22,476 nt of DNA from Lachnoclostridium sp. UBA1241 (GTDB lineage Bacteria > Bacillota > Clostridia > Lachnospirales > Lachnospiraceae). The notes below the pieces were generated by a model, which ran no database searches, was not told the DNA's origin, and saw only the letters and a list, made by a program, of their open reading frames with translations. The DNA lies in assembly GCA_002308955.1 (NCBI GenBank), contig DBWJ01000088.1, forward strand, positions 20,958-43,433, in the 5' to 3' direction. Shown here piece by piece: positions 1-6,438 of the stretch (its first letter is position 1; every line of letters begins with the position of its first letter). Made by a program: the position numbers and the translations under genes.

Positions 1-97
1 CGGTAACTACGGTTTCGGTTATGGCTACGGCAATTCCTGCCACAGCCTGCTGGGCGGTCTTGTAGGTCTTCTTAACTCCTGGGGCCTGTTCCGCTAG
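1..97 (+). CDS. C-terminal end of a glycine-rich protein (partial)
   Basis: An open frame runs from base 2 to a TAG at 95-97 and encodes 31 residues. It begins GNYGFGYGYGNSCHSLLGG and ends in a hydrophobic stretch, LVGLLNSWGLFR. The Gly/Tyr repeats followed by a short apolar tail suggest a small Gly-rich or surface-associated protein, but no family can be named from this fragment. It is the only plus-strand coding sequence in the left part of the window and is followed 25 bases later by a strong terminator, which supports it being a real gene end. The start lies outside the window. Confidence 0.6.
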   Translation, partial: GNYGFGYGYGNSCHSLLGGLVGLLNSWGLFR

Positions 98-122
98 GAA
101 TCTGACTTTACACTAACAAGAA

Positions 123-167
123 AGCGGGTTCGCTACACACAATCAGTGCAGCGAACCCGCTGTTTTT
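123..167 (+). terminator. Intrinsic terminator of the glycine-rich gene, possibly bidirectional
   Basis: A perfect 12-bp stem (AGCGGGTTCGCT at 123-134 with AGCGAACCCGCT at 150-161) has a 15-base loop and is followed by GTTTTTG on the plus strand. The minus strand has a weaker T-rich run (TTTCTTGTT) after the stem, so it may also stop the converging permease operon that ends at 183. Confidence 0.85.
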
Positions 168-182
168 GTCTCATTTTCCGGC

Positions 183-959
183 TCACTCATCAAACTCCGC
201 TTTCCGGTTCAGTTCCATCTTCCGGACGATTCGAAAGGACAGATAGTAAAGCCCCGCCGCCCCGGCAATCAGCACTGCTCCGAGTACCCGGACAAGCGTC
301 TTATGCTTCCGGTAGAACCTGAGGATTGCTCCGATATCAAACCTCGAAAACTCCTTCGGATCGATGAAGAACAGACACCATACAAGCACGAGGGCAAGCG
401 GCACGAGCAGAAGGATCAGAAGCGCGTCTCCCTTCCTCTTTCCGAGTCCGAGATAGGCGAACATCTCGACGGAACCGATTACAAGGATTACCGCGAATAT
501 GAGCGGAATCATCTTAAAAAACGCTATGACTCTTTCGGTCGCCTGATTGTCCCCCGCATTGATCAGATAGATTCCGGTCATAGCCGCGGATACTGCAAGA
601 AACAGCACGACGCATCCGGCAAATGTGATGTATTTCGCCTTTACGGCGGAATCCGCCGGAAGCGGAAGCGCCATCGTGTAAGCGCGCTCCTTCCGTCTCC
701 GCCCGCTCTCGGTAAGCATTTTTACAAGCGGCGTCAGAAGTCCGATTCCGAGGACCGGAGTGATCATTGCAAAAAACATAAGCCATGTATCATACATGTA
801 GCCGACCGGTATGGACGACAGTTCTTCTTCCTTCGCAATCACATCCGCTCCGGGGAAGGCGATACGAAGCATCAGAAACGCCAGTAACGCAATTCCGATG
901 CCCATAAGGAGGATTCGTCCCCTTATGACAAGAAACTCTTTATACAGCAATCCTTTCAT
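183..959 (-). CDS. ABC-2 type transporter permease (second of pair)
   Basis: 258-aa integral membrane protein, probably half of the membrane channel of the ABC transporter encoded just upstream. The N-terminus (MKGLLYKEFLVIRGR) is the usual cytoplasmic LxKE-type start of ABC-2 permeases. About six hydrophobic segments follow, in pairs separated by a charged loop with SGRRRKERAYTM near residues 85-95. The C-terminus is charged (RKMELNRKAEFDE). The frame stays open 11 codons upstream, but the ATG at 959 is chosen because it overlaps the stop of the preceding permease by one base (TGATG) and has an AAAGCGGGG ribosome site before it. Substrate unknown. The layout (GntR, ATPase, two permeases) matches B. 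subtilis Ytr-like systems, often linked to cell-wall stress; that link is inference here. Confidence 0.8.
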   Translation of the reverse strand: MKGLLYKEFLVIRGRILLMGIGIALLAFLMLRIAFPGADVIAKEEELSSIPVGYMYDTWLMFFAMITPVLGIGLLTPLVKMLTESGRRRKERAYTMALPLPADSAVKAKYITFAGCVVLFLAVSAAMTGIYLINAGDNQATERVIAFFKMIPLIFAVILVIGSVEMFAYLGLGKRKGDALLILLLVPLALVLVWCLFFIDPKEFSRFDIGAILRFYRKHKTLVRVLGAVLIAGAAGLYYLSFRIVRKMELNRKAEFDE

Positions 960-1741
960 CACGCAACACCCCGCTTTCTGCCCATGATCCATACCGAAAG
1001 AAGGTATCCCGCCCCCGCTATCGGAAGCGATACGAGGAATACAAATACACCCTTATGCTCAAGGAAATCCGCAGCCCCCGTGAAACCCTTTAGGATACAG
1101 CGCGTGGATTCGTCTCCGTCCACGGTGAAAAGTTCCTTGAAAAAGGAGAGATTCCGGATCACAACCACGGCAATCAGGATGATAATACCGAGAAGATTTC
1201 CCCAGATTGCGGCCTCGGCGCCGAACCGGTATCCGAACAGCAGCGCGATTGTCGCGCAGAACAATGACACACCGCCGAAGGCAAGCACAATCTGAAACGA
1301 ATCAACGAAAGGCATCAGATCCGACGTCAGTTTTACCAGCACCAGAAGCACCGCATCCACGACAAATGACACCGCTATCACAATCCCGAGAAGCAGATAA
1401 CGCTCTCCCACGCGCCGGTATGTGCTTAACGGAAGCGAAGAAGCAACCTTGTAAAACGACGCGGTCTTATCGTCCATAAAGACGTACTGGATCAGGTCGA
1501 AGGACGCCGCAACCGGCAGCAGCAGGAACATCGTCAGCACGATTCTTGTGAGAAACGGAATCAGCTCCGCATCCATACTATCCTCCGAGTTTGCCATTTT
1601 CTCATAGACTATGGCGATATTGCCCGTCTTCGTACTGACCATGAACATCACACATACGATCGTCGTTGCAAGAACCGTGACGCCCCAGGCGAAAAGCTTA
1701 CGCCTAAGGCAATAATAGTCTTTCAGTAACAAGCCTCTCAT
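959..1741 (-). CDS. ABC-2 type transporter permease (first of pair)
   Basis: 260-aa polytopic membrane protein that starts MRGLLLKDYYCLRRKLF, the same LLxKDxxxLR-type cytoplasmic start as its partner downstream. It has about six hydrophobic segments, including a first one at roughly residues 15-37 and paired helices near 64-88, 115-140, 145-170, 180-198 and 235-255. An acidic extracytoplasmic loop lies between the first two. The start ATG is preceded by AGGAGG with 5-base spacing, and that site overlaps the stop codon of the ATPase gene, so translation is likely coupled. Both permeases are dissimilar in sequence but alike in layout, which suggests a heterodimeric channel driven by the ATPase at 1751-2635. 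Substrate not inferable. Confidence 0.8.
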   Translation of the reverse strand: MRGLLLKDYYCLRRKLFAWGVTVLATTIVCVMFMVSTKTGNIAIVYEKMANSEDSMDAELIPFLTRIVLTMFLLLPVAASFDLIQYVFMDDKTASFYKVASSLPLSTYRRVGERYLLLGIVIAVSFVVDAVLLVLVKLTSDLMPFVDSFQIVLAFGGVSLFCATIALLFGYRFGAEAAIWGNLLGIIILIAVVVIRNLSFFKELFTVDGDESTRCILKGFTGAADFLEHKGVFVFLVSLPIAGAGYLLSVWIMGRKRGVA

Positions 1742-1750
1742 ACGCGCCTC

Positions 1751-2635
1751 CTACTCTGCCCTTCCGCTATGGGATTTTGCGCGGTTGACGTAGTGGATCA
1801 TAATCTCTTCAAGGGTTGCGGGCTCAATGACCATACCGGGATACAGTTTCTCACAGGCGTCGCGGTCGTTCACGAGCATCTCCGCGCCGAAGGAAGATAT
1901 TTCCTTATCGACGACAAGGGAATTGCTGACGCGGTCCGCATCCTCCTTCTTACACTTTAAGATTGCGTGCTTTTCAAGAATCTCGTCTTTGTTGCCCGCA
2001 AGCACGATCTTCCCGCCGTCAATGAATACAACCTCGTCGGCAATCTTCTCAAGATCTCCCGTAATATGCGAAGACAATAAGATCGTATGGTCTTCCTCCA
2101 CGACGAACTCGCGGAATATCTGAATCATCTCGTTCCGGACAATCGGATCGAGACCGCTCGTCGGCTCGTCCATGATAAGAAATCGCGCGCCGTGCGAAAG
2201 CGCCACAGCAATCTGCAGCTTCATCCGCATGCCTCGTGAGAAGTTTCCGCAGCGCTTCTTCGAAGGCAGTGAAAACCGTTTCAGGTACCCGAAGTACGTC
2301 TCGGAATTCCAGTTCTTATAAATCCTCTTCATAATCTCATCAAGCTGCGCGGGGGTCAGAAATTCGTGAAAACCCATCTCGTCAAATACGACGCCGATAT
2401 CTTCCCGTAAGGTGTGGGACCGGCCGGGAATCACTTCCTGTCCGAAGAGCGTAATCTCTCCGGAATCTCTCGTAATCGCGTCCAAAATCAGCTGGATTGT
2501 TGTCGTCTTGCCGGCGCCGTTCTGGCCGATGAAGCCGCATACGGTTCCGCGGGGCACCGAAAAGCTGACGTTATCAAGCTTGAAGTCACCGTAATCCTTG
2601 GTGATGTTCTTCACTTCCAAAACTATATTATCCAT
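1751..2635 (-). CDS. ABC transporter ATP-binding protein, YtrB/BcrA-like
   Basis: 294-aa cytoplasmic ATPase. Walker A is GQNGAGKT (residues 37-44). The signature region is FSRGM (132-136), a divergence from LSGGQ common in YtrB/EcsA-type exporters. Walker B is LIMDEP with the D-loop SGLD (153-163), and the switch His is at 190 (LLSSHIT). The Q-loop position reads VFDE rather than containing Gln, as in related BcrA/YtrB proteins. About 90 residues follow the nucleotide-binding domain, a C-terminal extension typical of this group. The gene overlaps the 3' end of the GntR regulator by 8 bases and is preceded by GGAGG. It energises the two permeases downstream. It is likely repressed by the GntR protein through the operator at 3045-3076. 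Confidence 0.9.
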   Translation of the reverse strand: MDNIVLEVKNITKDYGDFKLDNVSFSVPRGTVCGFIGQNGAGKTTTIQLILDAITRDSGEITLFGQEVIPGRSHTLREDIGVVFDEMGFHEFLTPAQLDEIMKRIYKNWNSETYFGYLKRFSLPSKKRCGNFSRGMRMKLQIAVALSHGARFLIMDEPTSGLDPIVRNEMIQIFREFVVEEDHTILLSSHITGDLEKIADEVVFIDGGKIVLAGNKDEILEKHAILKCKKEDADRVSNSLVVDKEISSFGAEMLVNDRDACEKLYPGMVIEPATLEEIMIHYVNRAKSHSGRAE

Positions 2636-3011
2636 TCCTCTGTTCCTCCGTAATAATCCTGAGTCTCTCCGTCAGCTCCTCAAGCGTAATCCCGCCGACA
2701 GCCGCTTTCTCCGCAACCTTTTCAAGCATTTCCTCGATTTCGAAGAGCATGCTCTCGCGGACAAATTCGGAATTGAGACCCTTAACGAAGCTGCCCTTTC
2801 CGGTCACGGACACGATGAACCCGTCGCGTTCCAGATCTTCATAAGCACGCTTCGTCGTAATAATGCTGATCTTCAGGTCCTTAGCGAGTACGCGCATGGA
2901 AGGAAGGGCGTCCCCCTCCGAAAGTTCCCCCGAAAGGATCTGGCTTTTTATCTGCTCCTCAATCTGCTCGTATAACGGCTGGCCGGAGCTATTGTTGATC
3001 AAGATGTTCAT
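2628..3011 (-). CDS. GntR-family repressor, YtrA subfamily
   Basis: 127-aa DNA-binding regulator. A winged helix-turn-helix fills residues 10-76, with the family hallmarks QPLYEQI, LPSMRVLAKDLKIS and TTKRAYEDLERDGFI, then the wing VTGKGSFV. Only about 50 mostly helical residues follow. That lack of a ligand-binding domain is the mark of the YtrA subfamily, whose C-terminus only dimerises. The frame is open 18 codons upstream, but the ATG at 3011 is chosen because AGAGG lies 6 bases before it and the longer version would begin inside the operator. It is the first gene of a four-gene operon with an ABC exporter, the standard arrangement for YtrA regulators, and probably represses its own operon. 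Confidence 0.9.
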   Translation of the reverse strand: MNILINNSSGQPLYEQIEEQIKSQILSGELSEGDALPSMRVLAKDLKISIITTKRAYEDLERDGFIVSVTGKGSFVKGLNSEFVRESMLFEIEEMLEKVAEKAAVGGITLEELTERLRIITEEQRNG

Positions 3012-3044
3012 AACATACCTCTGCAGTGGTTGTGTTGTAACATT

Positions 3045-3076
3045 GTGTATATCCAATATATACACCTATATACACT
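3045..3076 (-). promoter_or_regulatory. Probable YtrA-type operator: inverted and direct GTGTATAT repeats
   Basis: GTGTATAT (3045-3052) and ATATACAC (3058-3065) form a perfect 8-bp inverted repeat with a 5-base centre. A third half-site, TATATACACT, abuts it at 3067-3076. On the coding strand the last two make a direct repeat, AGTGTATATA-GGTGTATATA. GTGTA/TACAC half-sites are typical of YtrA-family operators. The site covers the -10 and spacer of the promoter, which fits autorepression. Confidence 0.75.
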
Positions 3077-3086
3077 CTTTTGTCAA
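3057..3086 (-). promoter_or_regulatory. Promoter of the GntR-ABC operon
   Basis: A perfect -35, TTGACA (3081-3086, minus strand), is followed after 18 bases by TATATA (3057-3062). An alternative -10, TATATT, sits 2 bases further on (3055-3060). It lies about 50 bases before the GntR start and is embedded in the operator repeats. Confidence 0.7.
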
Positions 3087-3107
3087 CAGGAAATTCAAAA
3101 ATCTTTC

Positions 3108-3149
3108 TGAAAAATGAAAAAGCCTTCGGAGACTGTTCCCCGAAGGCTT
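3108..3149 (-). terminator. Intrinsic terminator of the solute-binding protein gene
   Basis: A 10-bp stem (AAGCCTTCGG at 3120-3129 with CCGAAGGCTT at 3140-3149) is followed on the minus strand by TTTTCATTTTTC. It lies 16 bases beyond the stop codon at 3166. Confidence 0.85.
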
Positions 3150-3165
3150 TCCGCCTTGAATAGTA

Positions 3166-4605
3166 TTAATCAGTAAAATGACTGTTAAACAGATCGACAT
3201 TCGTCTGCCACCGGGCCATGTAGGCTTCAATCGTCTCATTTGCCCCGACATTGTCCTGAACCATTCCGAATGCCCAGTAACGCATCGCCTCTGTGGAATC
3301 CGTGAGAATATCCGTCATCAGCGCCGAAGACGCCATCGCCTGCGGATATTCAAAAAGCATACGGTAGATTGACTCGTTCACGGCGCGCTCATCGCTAAAG
3401 TACGGCTCGCAGAAGAGCTTCCAGTTACCGTCCTCCCGCTTGTATCCCTCAGGAACCTCCGTCGCGATATTGTAGGCATACAGGATGTCATCCGCAATGT
3501 CCCGAACGGCATCGCAGTTCGGCAAGGCAACGACGGGTTCACGGATTATAGATACATACCCGTCAACGGAAGGGCCGTACGGAAATGCCACGAAACCGAG
3601 TTCCATTTCACCCGCTCCGCCATTCTCGCTGAACCATTCCTCATCGATATACATCGCAGCCCGGCCTTCATAGAAGCCCGTTCGGTACCAGTCCCACCAC
3701 CATCCGGAATCCGTGTCGCCGTATATACCGTCCATCGGCAGGAAATAGCAGTCTTCGCTGAGGGATTGGACGAAGTTCAGGGATTCGATTACCTTTTCAT
3801 CGTTCGCATTTACCGTAAGAAGGCCGTTACCGTCTTTCGTAAACAGGTCGGTGCCGTTTGAAAGAAGTGCGCCATAGCATACAAGTTCCGGGTCTCCGGA
3901 AACGCCGTGTATATCGATAATGCCGTCATTATCGAGGTCTTTCGTCAGCGCCATGCAGAGATGCCGGAACTCCTCCCAGTTCCATTTGCCCTCGCTCTGA
4001 AGATCATACGGAAGATCCGGATCCACGCCGAGAATTTTGAAGATAGACTTGTTAAAGAAAACGCCGGTGAATGAGCCGTACTCCGTTCCGCAGGCAAATC
4101 CGTACTGCCCGCCGTGAATGCTCATCAGGCGGGCGACGGCGGCGTTCCATTTGTCGTCGTCCCACTGAACCGTGGACGCTTTGCTTACGTCAAGGAGAAG
4201 CCCTTTTTCAAGGAATGACGCAACCCACCGGCTGTCTAATACGAACATGGACGCAATCGGAATGTTATTGGTGATTGACAGCGCAATTCGCTCCGTGTAA
4301 TCGTCTCCCCAGAAATAATCCGGATCACTGTACCGGCTGAACTTAAAGTTATGCTCCTGCTCCGCTTTATGCAGCATATCGAAGAAAGCCTTGTCATAAT
4401 CGCTGCTCTCCTCGCCCCAGGTATCCCCCGTCCACCAGTCAAGCATCGTAACCTCAAGGCCGTTAAGGTCACGCTTATCCTCTTTCGGCTTCTTTCCGGA
4501 GCCTGAGAACACGGTCAGCTTCAGCACTACGAGAACCACAATTGCAAGAAGCAGCACGCCCTCGATAATGCCGATTTTCAAAAGAAACTTTTTCCTGTCT
4601 TTCAT
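3166..4605 (-). CDS. Membrane-anchored extracellular solute-binding protein, family 1-like
   Basis: 479-aa protein with a short Lys-rich N-terminus and one long hydrophobic segment (about residues 9-32), then an extracytoplasmic domain. No lipobox Cys follows the hydrophobic stretch, so it looks held by an uncleaved helix rather than as a lipoprotein. The body resembles ABC sugar-binding proteins: WWTGDTW near the start, FNKSIF followed by a WNWEEF segment, and an EGRAAMYIDEEW region. A DLDNDGIIDIHG loop looks like a Ca-binding site inserted as in many family 1 binding proteins. The start is supported by a GGGGGGAT site. It has its own promoter and terminator and no permease or ATPase next to it, so it is an orphan whose transporter partner is elsewhere or absent. 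Ligand unknown. Confidence 0.8.
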   Translation of the reverse strand: MKDRKKFLLKIGIIEGVLLLAIVVLVVLKLTVFSGSGKKPKEDKRDLNGLEVTMLDWWTGDTWGEESSDYDKAFFDMLHKAEQEHNFKFSRYSDPDYFWGDDYTERIALSITNNIPIASMFVLDSRWVASFLEKGLLLDVSKASTVQWDDDKWNAAVARLMSIHGGQYGFACGTEYGSFTGVFFNKSIFKILGVDPDLPYDLQSEGKWNWEEFRHLCMALTKDLDNDGIIDIHGVSGDPELVCYGALLSNGTDLFTKDGNGLLTVNANDEKVIESLNFVQSLSEDCYFLPMDGIYGDTDSGWWWDWYRTGFYEGRAAMYIDEEWFSENGGAGEMELGFVAFPYGPSVDGYVSIIREPVVALPNCDAVRDIADDILYAYNIATEVPEGYKREDGNWKLFCEPYFSDERAVNESIYRMLFEYPQAMASSALMTDILTDSTEAMRYWAFGMVQDNVGANETIEAYMARWQTNVDLFNSHFTD

Positions 4606-4653
4606 GTAATATCCCCCCGATATTCTGTTTTTTGAAATTCCTTCCGACTATTC

Positions 4654-4682
4654 AGTATACTAAATTCCGAAGAAAAGGGCAA
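4654..4682 (-). promoter_or_regulatory. Promoter of the solute-binding protein gene
   Basis: TTGCCC (4677-4682) and TATACT (4654-4659) on the minus strand, 17 bases apart, about 50 bases before the start codon at 4605. It is back-to-back with the promoter of the FRG gene. Confidence 0.6.
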
Positions 4683-4688
4683 CATTCC

Positions 4689-4717
4689 TTTACTTATTTC
4701 CCCAAAAAGATTATAAT
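4689..4717 (+). promoter_or_regulatory. Promoter of the FRG-domain gene
   Basis: TTTACT (4689-4694), a 17-base spacer and a perfect TATAAT (4712-4717). The expected transcript start, near 4724, lies about 25 bases before the ATG at 4749 and so excludes the upstream ATG at 4725 as the start. Confidence 0.75.
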
Positions 4718-4736
4718 AGTATAAATGGAAACCGAT

Positions 4737-4742
4737 AAGGAG
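4737..4742 (+). promoter_or_regulatory. Ribosome binding site deciding the FRG gene start
   Basis: AAGGAG lies 6 bases before the ATG at 4749. The alternative in-frame ATG at 4725 has no such site and coincides with the predicted transcription start. Confidence 0.8.
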
Positions 4743-4748
4743 AATCCT

Positions 4749-5498
4749 ATGATTACGATTGACATCAGCACGATTGATGAGCTGTTACAGTTTTTGAAAG
4801 CGCTGGCCGCAAGGCATCAGCAGGGGCTTTGGTACCGCGGTGAGGAGAATTCCTCGCTGACGCTCGTGCCGTCGATTCAGCGCAGTGAGAAGCGCCTTGC
4901 GATTGAGCGTTTCATCACGAATGATTTCTATATCCGCGGAAAGCAGATTTTAAAGAATCCGCCCGACAAGCATGACTACTCCGGGTGGGTTGCCCTGATG
5001 CAGCATCACGGCCTTCCGACACGTATGCTCGACTGGTCCCGCTCACCGCTGATTGCGGTGTTCTTTGCCACCGAGACTTACCTCAATAATCCGGGCATGG
5101 ACGCCTGCGTCTGGGTGCTCGCACCGAACCGTCTGAACGAGAAGGAAGGCTTCGGAAACTGCATCTACCCGATTGACGCAGACACTGCGCAGGAGATGCT
5201 CCTTCCGGCGTTCAAGCATCTGCATCACAATCCTGTTCTCGAAGATAAGATTCTCGCCTGCTACTCGACCGACAGCCATCTGCGTCTCTACTCGCAGCAG
5301 GCCTGCTTCACGGTGCACAATTCGTTAAGGCGTCTCGAGGACATCTGTGACGATAACATGCTCTATAAGATTATCATTCCCGCCGACCGGCGCGAGTACT
5401 TCATCGAAAGCCTCAGAGTGTTCGGCATCACCGAGGGCTCCCTCTATCCGGACCTCGATCACATCTGCCACGAGCTGCGAGGCGTGTACGACATTTAA
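4749..5498 (+). CDS. FRG-domain protein
   Basis: 249-aa soluble protein without signal peptide or membrane segment. It carries the FRG domain pattern: WYRGEE near residue 28, a PSIQR segment, then the diagnostic LMQHHGLPTRMLDWSRSPLIA-type block (about residues 87-107, with invariant Q-H-x-G-x-P-T-R-x-L-D-W) and FFAT. The FRG domain is widespread, often stands alone, and has no firmly established biochemical activity that I can state; roles in defence or toxin-like functions are speculation. The C-terminal half (about 130-249) is unique apart from a possible LYSQQACFTVH motif that recurs in FRG proteins. It is monocistronic, opposite in orientation to all its neighbours, and ends in a terminator shared with hicB. 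Confidence 0.85.
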   Translation: MITIDISTIDELLQFLKALAARHQQGLWYRGEENSSLTLVPSIQRSEKRLAIERFITNDFYIRGKQILKNPPDKHDYSGWVALMQHHGLPTRMLDWSRSPLIAVFFATETYLNNPGMDACVWVLAPNRLNEKEGFGNCIYPIDADTAQEMLLPAFKHLHHNPVLEDKILACYSTDSHLRLYSQQACFTVHNSLRRLEDICDDNMLYKIIIPADRREYFIESLRVFGITEGSLYPDLDHICHELRGVYDI

Positions 5499-5499
5499 A

Positions 5500-5537
5500 A
5501 AAATGCTTCGGCCGCCGAAAAGGAGCCGAAGCATTTT
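5500..5537. terminator. Bidirectional terminator between the FRG gene and hicB
   Basis: AAAATGCTTCGGC (5500-5512) pairs perfectly with GCCGAAGCATTTT (5525-5537) around a 12-base loop. The A-run on the left and T-run on the right give a U-tract in both directions, serving the two converging genes that end at 5498 and 5557. Confidence 0.85.
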
Positions 5538-5556
5538 CGTTATTACGATATTGGGT

Positions 5557-5976
5557 TTACGAGCGAATCTTTTTAAGCAAAGCTTCCTGCAAAACCTGTG
5601 AGAAATTAATCTTTTTCTCTAATGCGGCAGCATTCAGCCAGGCCGGAATCGTTAAGGTCTTGCGGACCGACTTCTCGAAATGAAGCTTAGCATATTCCTC
5701 CACGTCAACGGAGACCATTGAAACAAAAGTCTCTCCAACATCGATTCCCAACTCCTTCGCAATCTTCGCCGGGGATATATCCTTCATTGCCGACGCTTTC
5801 GGGATTTCATCACCGTCTCTTTTCGATGCATAAAGATACCCCGCCAAACACTCAATTGCCATCTCCATGGCGTGGTGCTCATTCTTCCCCCCGGTTGCGA
5901 GCCAGTTCAGGTCAGGAAAAACCACGGAATACCCTTTCTTTTCTTTAAAAAAGCAAGCAGGATAAATCGATATCAT
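5557..5976 (-). CDS. hicB: HicB-family antitoxin (orphan)
   Basis: 139-aa protein with the two-part HicB layout. The N-terminal RNase H-like degraded fold begins MISIYPACFFKEKKGYSVVF, with DLNWLATGG and the A-M-E-x-x-x-E-x-L helix. The C-terminus, from about residue 103, reads SVRKTLTIPAWLN and NFSQVLQEAL, a ribbon-helix-helix DNA-binding segment typical of HicB proteins that bind their own promoter. The ATG at 5976 is chosen over an upstream in-frame ATG because GGAAAGGAG lies 4-5 bases before it. In a normal module hicA lies immediately upstream; here only a broken hicA remains (5979-6123), so this antitoxin has no visible local partner. It may still bind the repeats at 6154-6192, or act on HicA proteins encoded elsewhere. 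Confidence 0.9.
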   Translation of the reverse strand: MISIYPACFFKEKKGYSVVFPDLNWLATGGKNEHHAMEMAIECLAGYLYASKRDGDEIPKASAMKDISPAKIAKELGIDVGETFVSMVSVDVEEYAKLHFEKSVRKTLTIPAWLNAAALEKKINFSQVLQEALLKKIRS

Positions 5977-5978
5977 TT

Positions 5979-6123
5979 TTACTCCTTTCCGGACTTCGGA
6001 CACGTCGTATCCAGTCCCGCCTGTTTACGGATAGATTTTTCTTGTACTTTGGTTAATTCTCTGCTATACAACCCATCCGTCCTTTAACAATTCCCTCTCC
6101 ATCTCCTTTGGTTTTTTCGACAT
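5979..6123 (-). pseudogene. hicA: hicA toxin remnant with internal deletion and frameshift
   Basis: A start with a good ribosome site (AAAGGAGAAGTGTGT then ATG at 6123) encodes MSKKPKEMERELLKDGWVV and stops at 6064-6066. This matches the N-terminal helix of HicA up to the conserved GW. In the next frame, from 6062 to a TAA at 5979, the sequence reads RELTKVQEKSIRKQAGLD and on to the stop, which matches the C-terminal helix of HicA (SIRKQAGL). The central part of about 20-25 residues, which holds the catalytic His (GSHH-type motif) and two beta strands, is missing. The toxin therefore cannot be functional. The TAA of the remnant lies 2 bases before the hicB start, as expected for a hicAB operon. 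Confidence 0.8.
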
Positions 6124-6141
6124 ACACACTTCTCCTTTATC

Positions 6142-6170
6142 ATATTACCCTATAATGCGTATTCTGTCAA
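6142..6170 (-). promoter_or_regulatory. Promoter of the hicAB locus
   Basis: Perfect -35 TTGACA (6165-6170, minus strand), 17-base spacer, -10 TAATAT (6142-6147), about 19 bases before the hicA remnant start. It overlaps the repeat cluster at 6154-6192. Confidence 0.6.
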
Positions 6171-6192
6171 TGCGCATCTTTTCAATGCACAT
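6154..6192. repeat. Three 9-bp direct repeats at exact 15-bp period, likely HicB operator
   Basis: AATGCGTAT (6154-6162), AATGCGCAT (6169-6177) and AATGCACAT (6184-6192) are spaced exactly 15 bp apart. The middle copy contains the palindrome ATGCGCAT. They flank and overlap the -35 of the hicAB promoter, the expected place for autoregulation by the ribbon-helix-helix HicB. The match to HicB is inference. Confidence 0.65.
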
Positions 6193-6438
6193 CTAGAAAA
6201 AATCCATACTTCAGAATTCGCATATCCCCCTCTCCGGAATAGTGTACACATACCATAGCATTTCCGTGATCCATTCACAAGTCGGCAATATTCATAAAGA
6301 TTTCTGTCCGAATATATGGAAAATGCCCATCTGCTTTGTCATTTGCAAAGCAGACAGGCATCGCGTCATTGACACTCGTGCAGCCGTATATCCGAAGTAT
6401 GTATTCTACCTTAATGTGAATTTCCATCCGAAGACCTG
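6193..6438. other. AT-rich spacer without a supported gene
   Basis: Together with the hicAB promoter this leaves over 300 bases without an intact gene. It is visibly more AT-rich than the surrounding genes. A plus-strand open frame from a GTG at 6242 has no ribosome site and overlaps the end of the next gene, so it is not called. The only structure seen is the hairpin at 6325-6358. Confidence 0.5.
6325..6358 (-). terminator. Hairpin, possible terminator of the membrane-anchored protein gene
   Basis: TCTGCTTTG (6330-6338) and CAAAGCAGA (6346-6354) form a 9-bp stem that extends outward with two mismatches to GCC/GGC. On the minus strand it is followed only by ATTTTCC, a weak U-tract. It lies about 80 bases past the stop at 6439. 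Confidence 0.4.

Noticed and set aside
4725..4748. Upstream ATG for the FRG gene
   Set aside because: It coincides with the predicted transcription start and lacks a ribosome site; the ATG at 4749 has AAGGAG.
6154..6192. CRISPR-like array from the 15-bp-period repeats
   Set aside because: Repeats of 9 bp with 6-bp spacers are far too short; the position in the promoter fits an operator.
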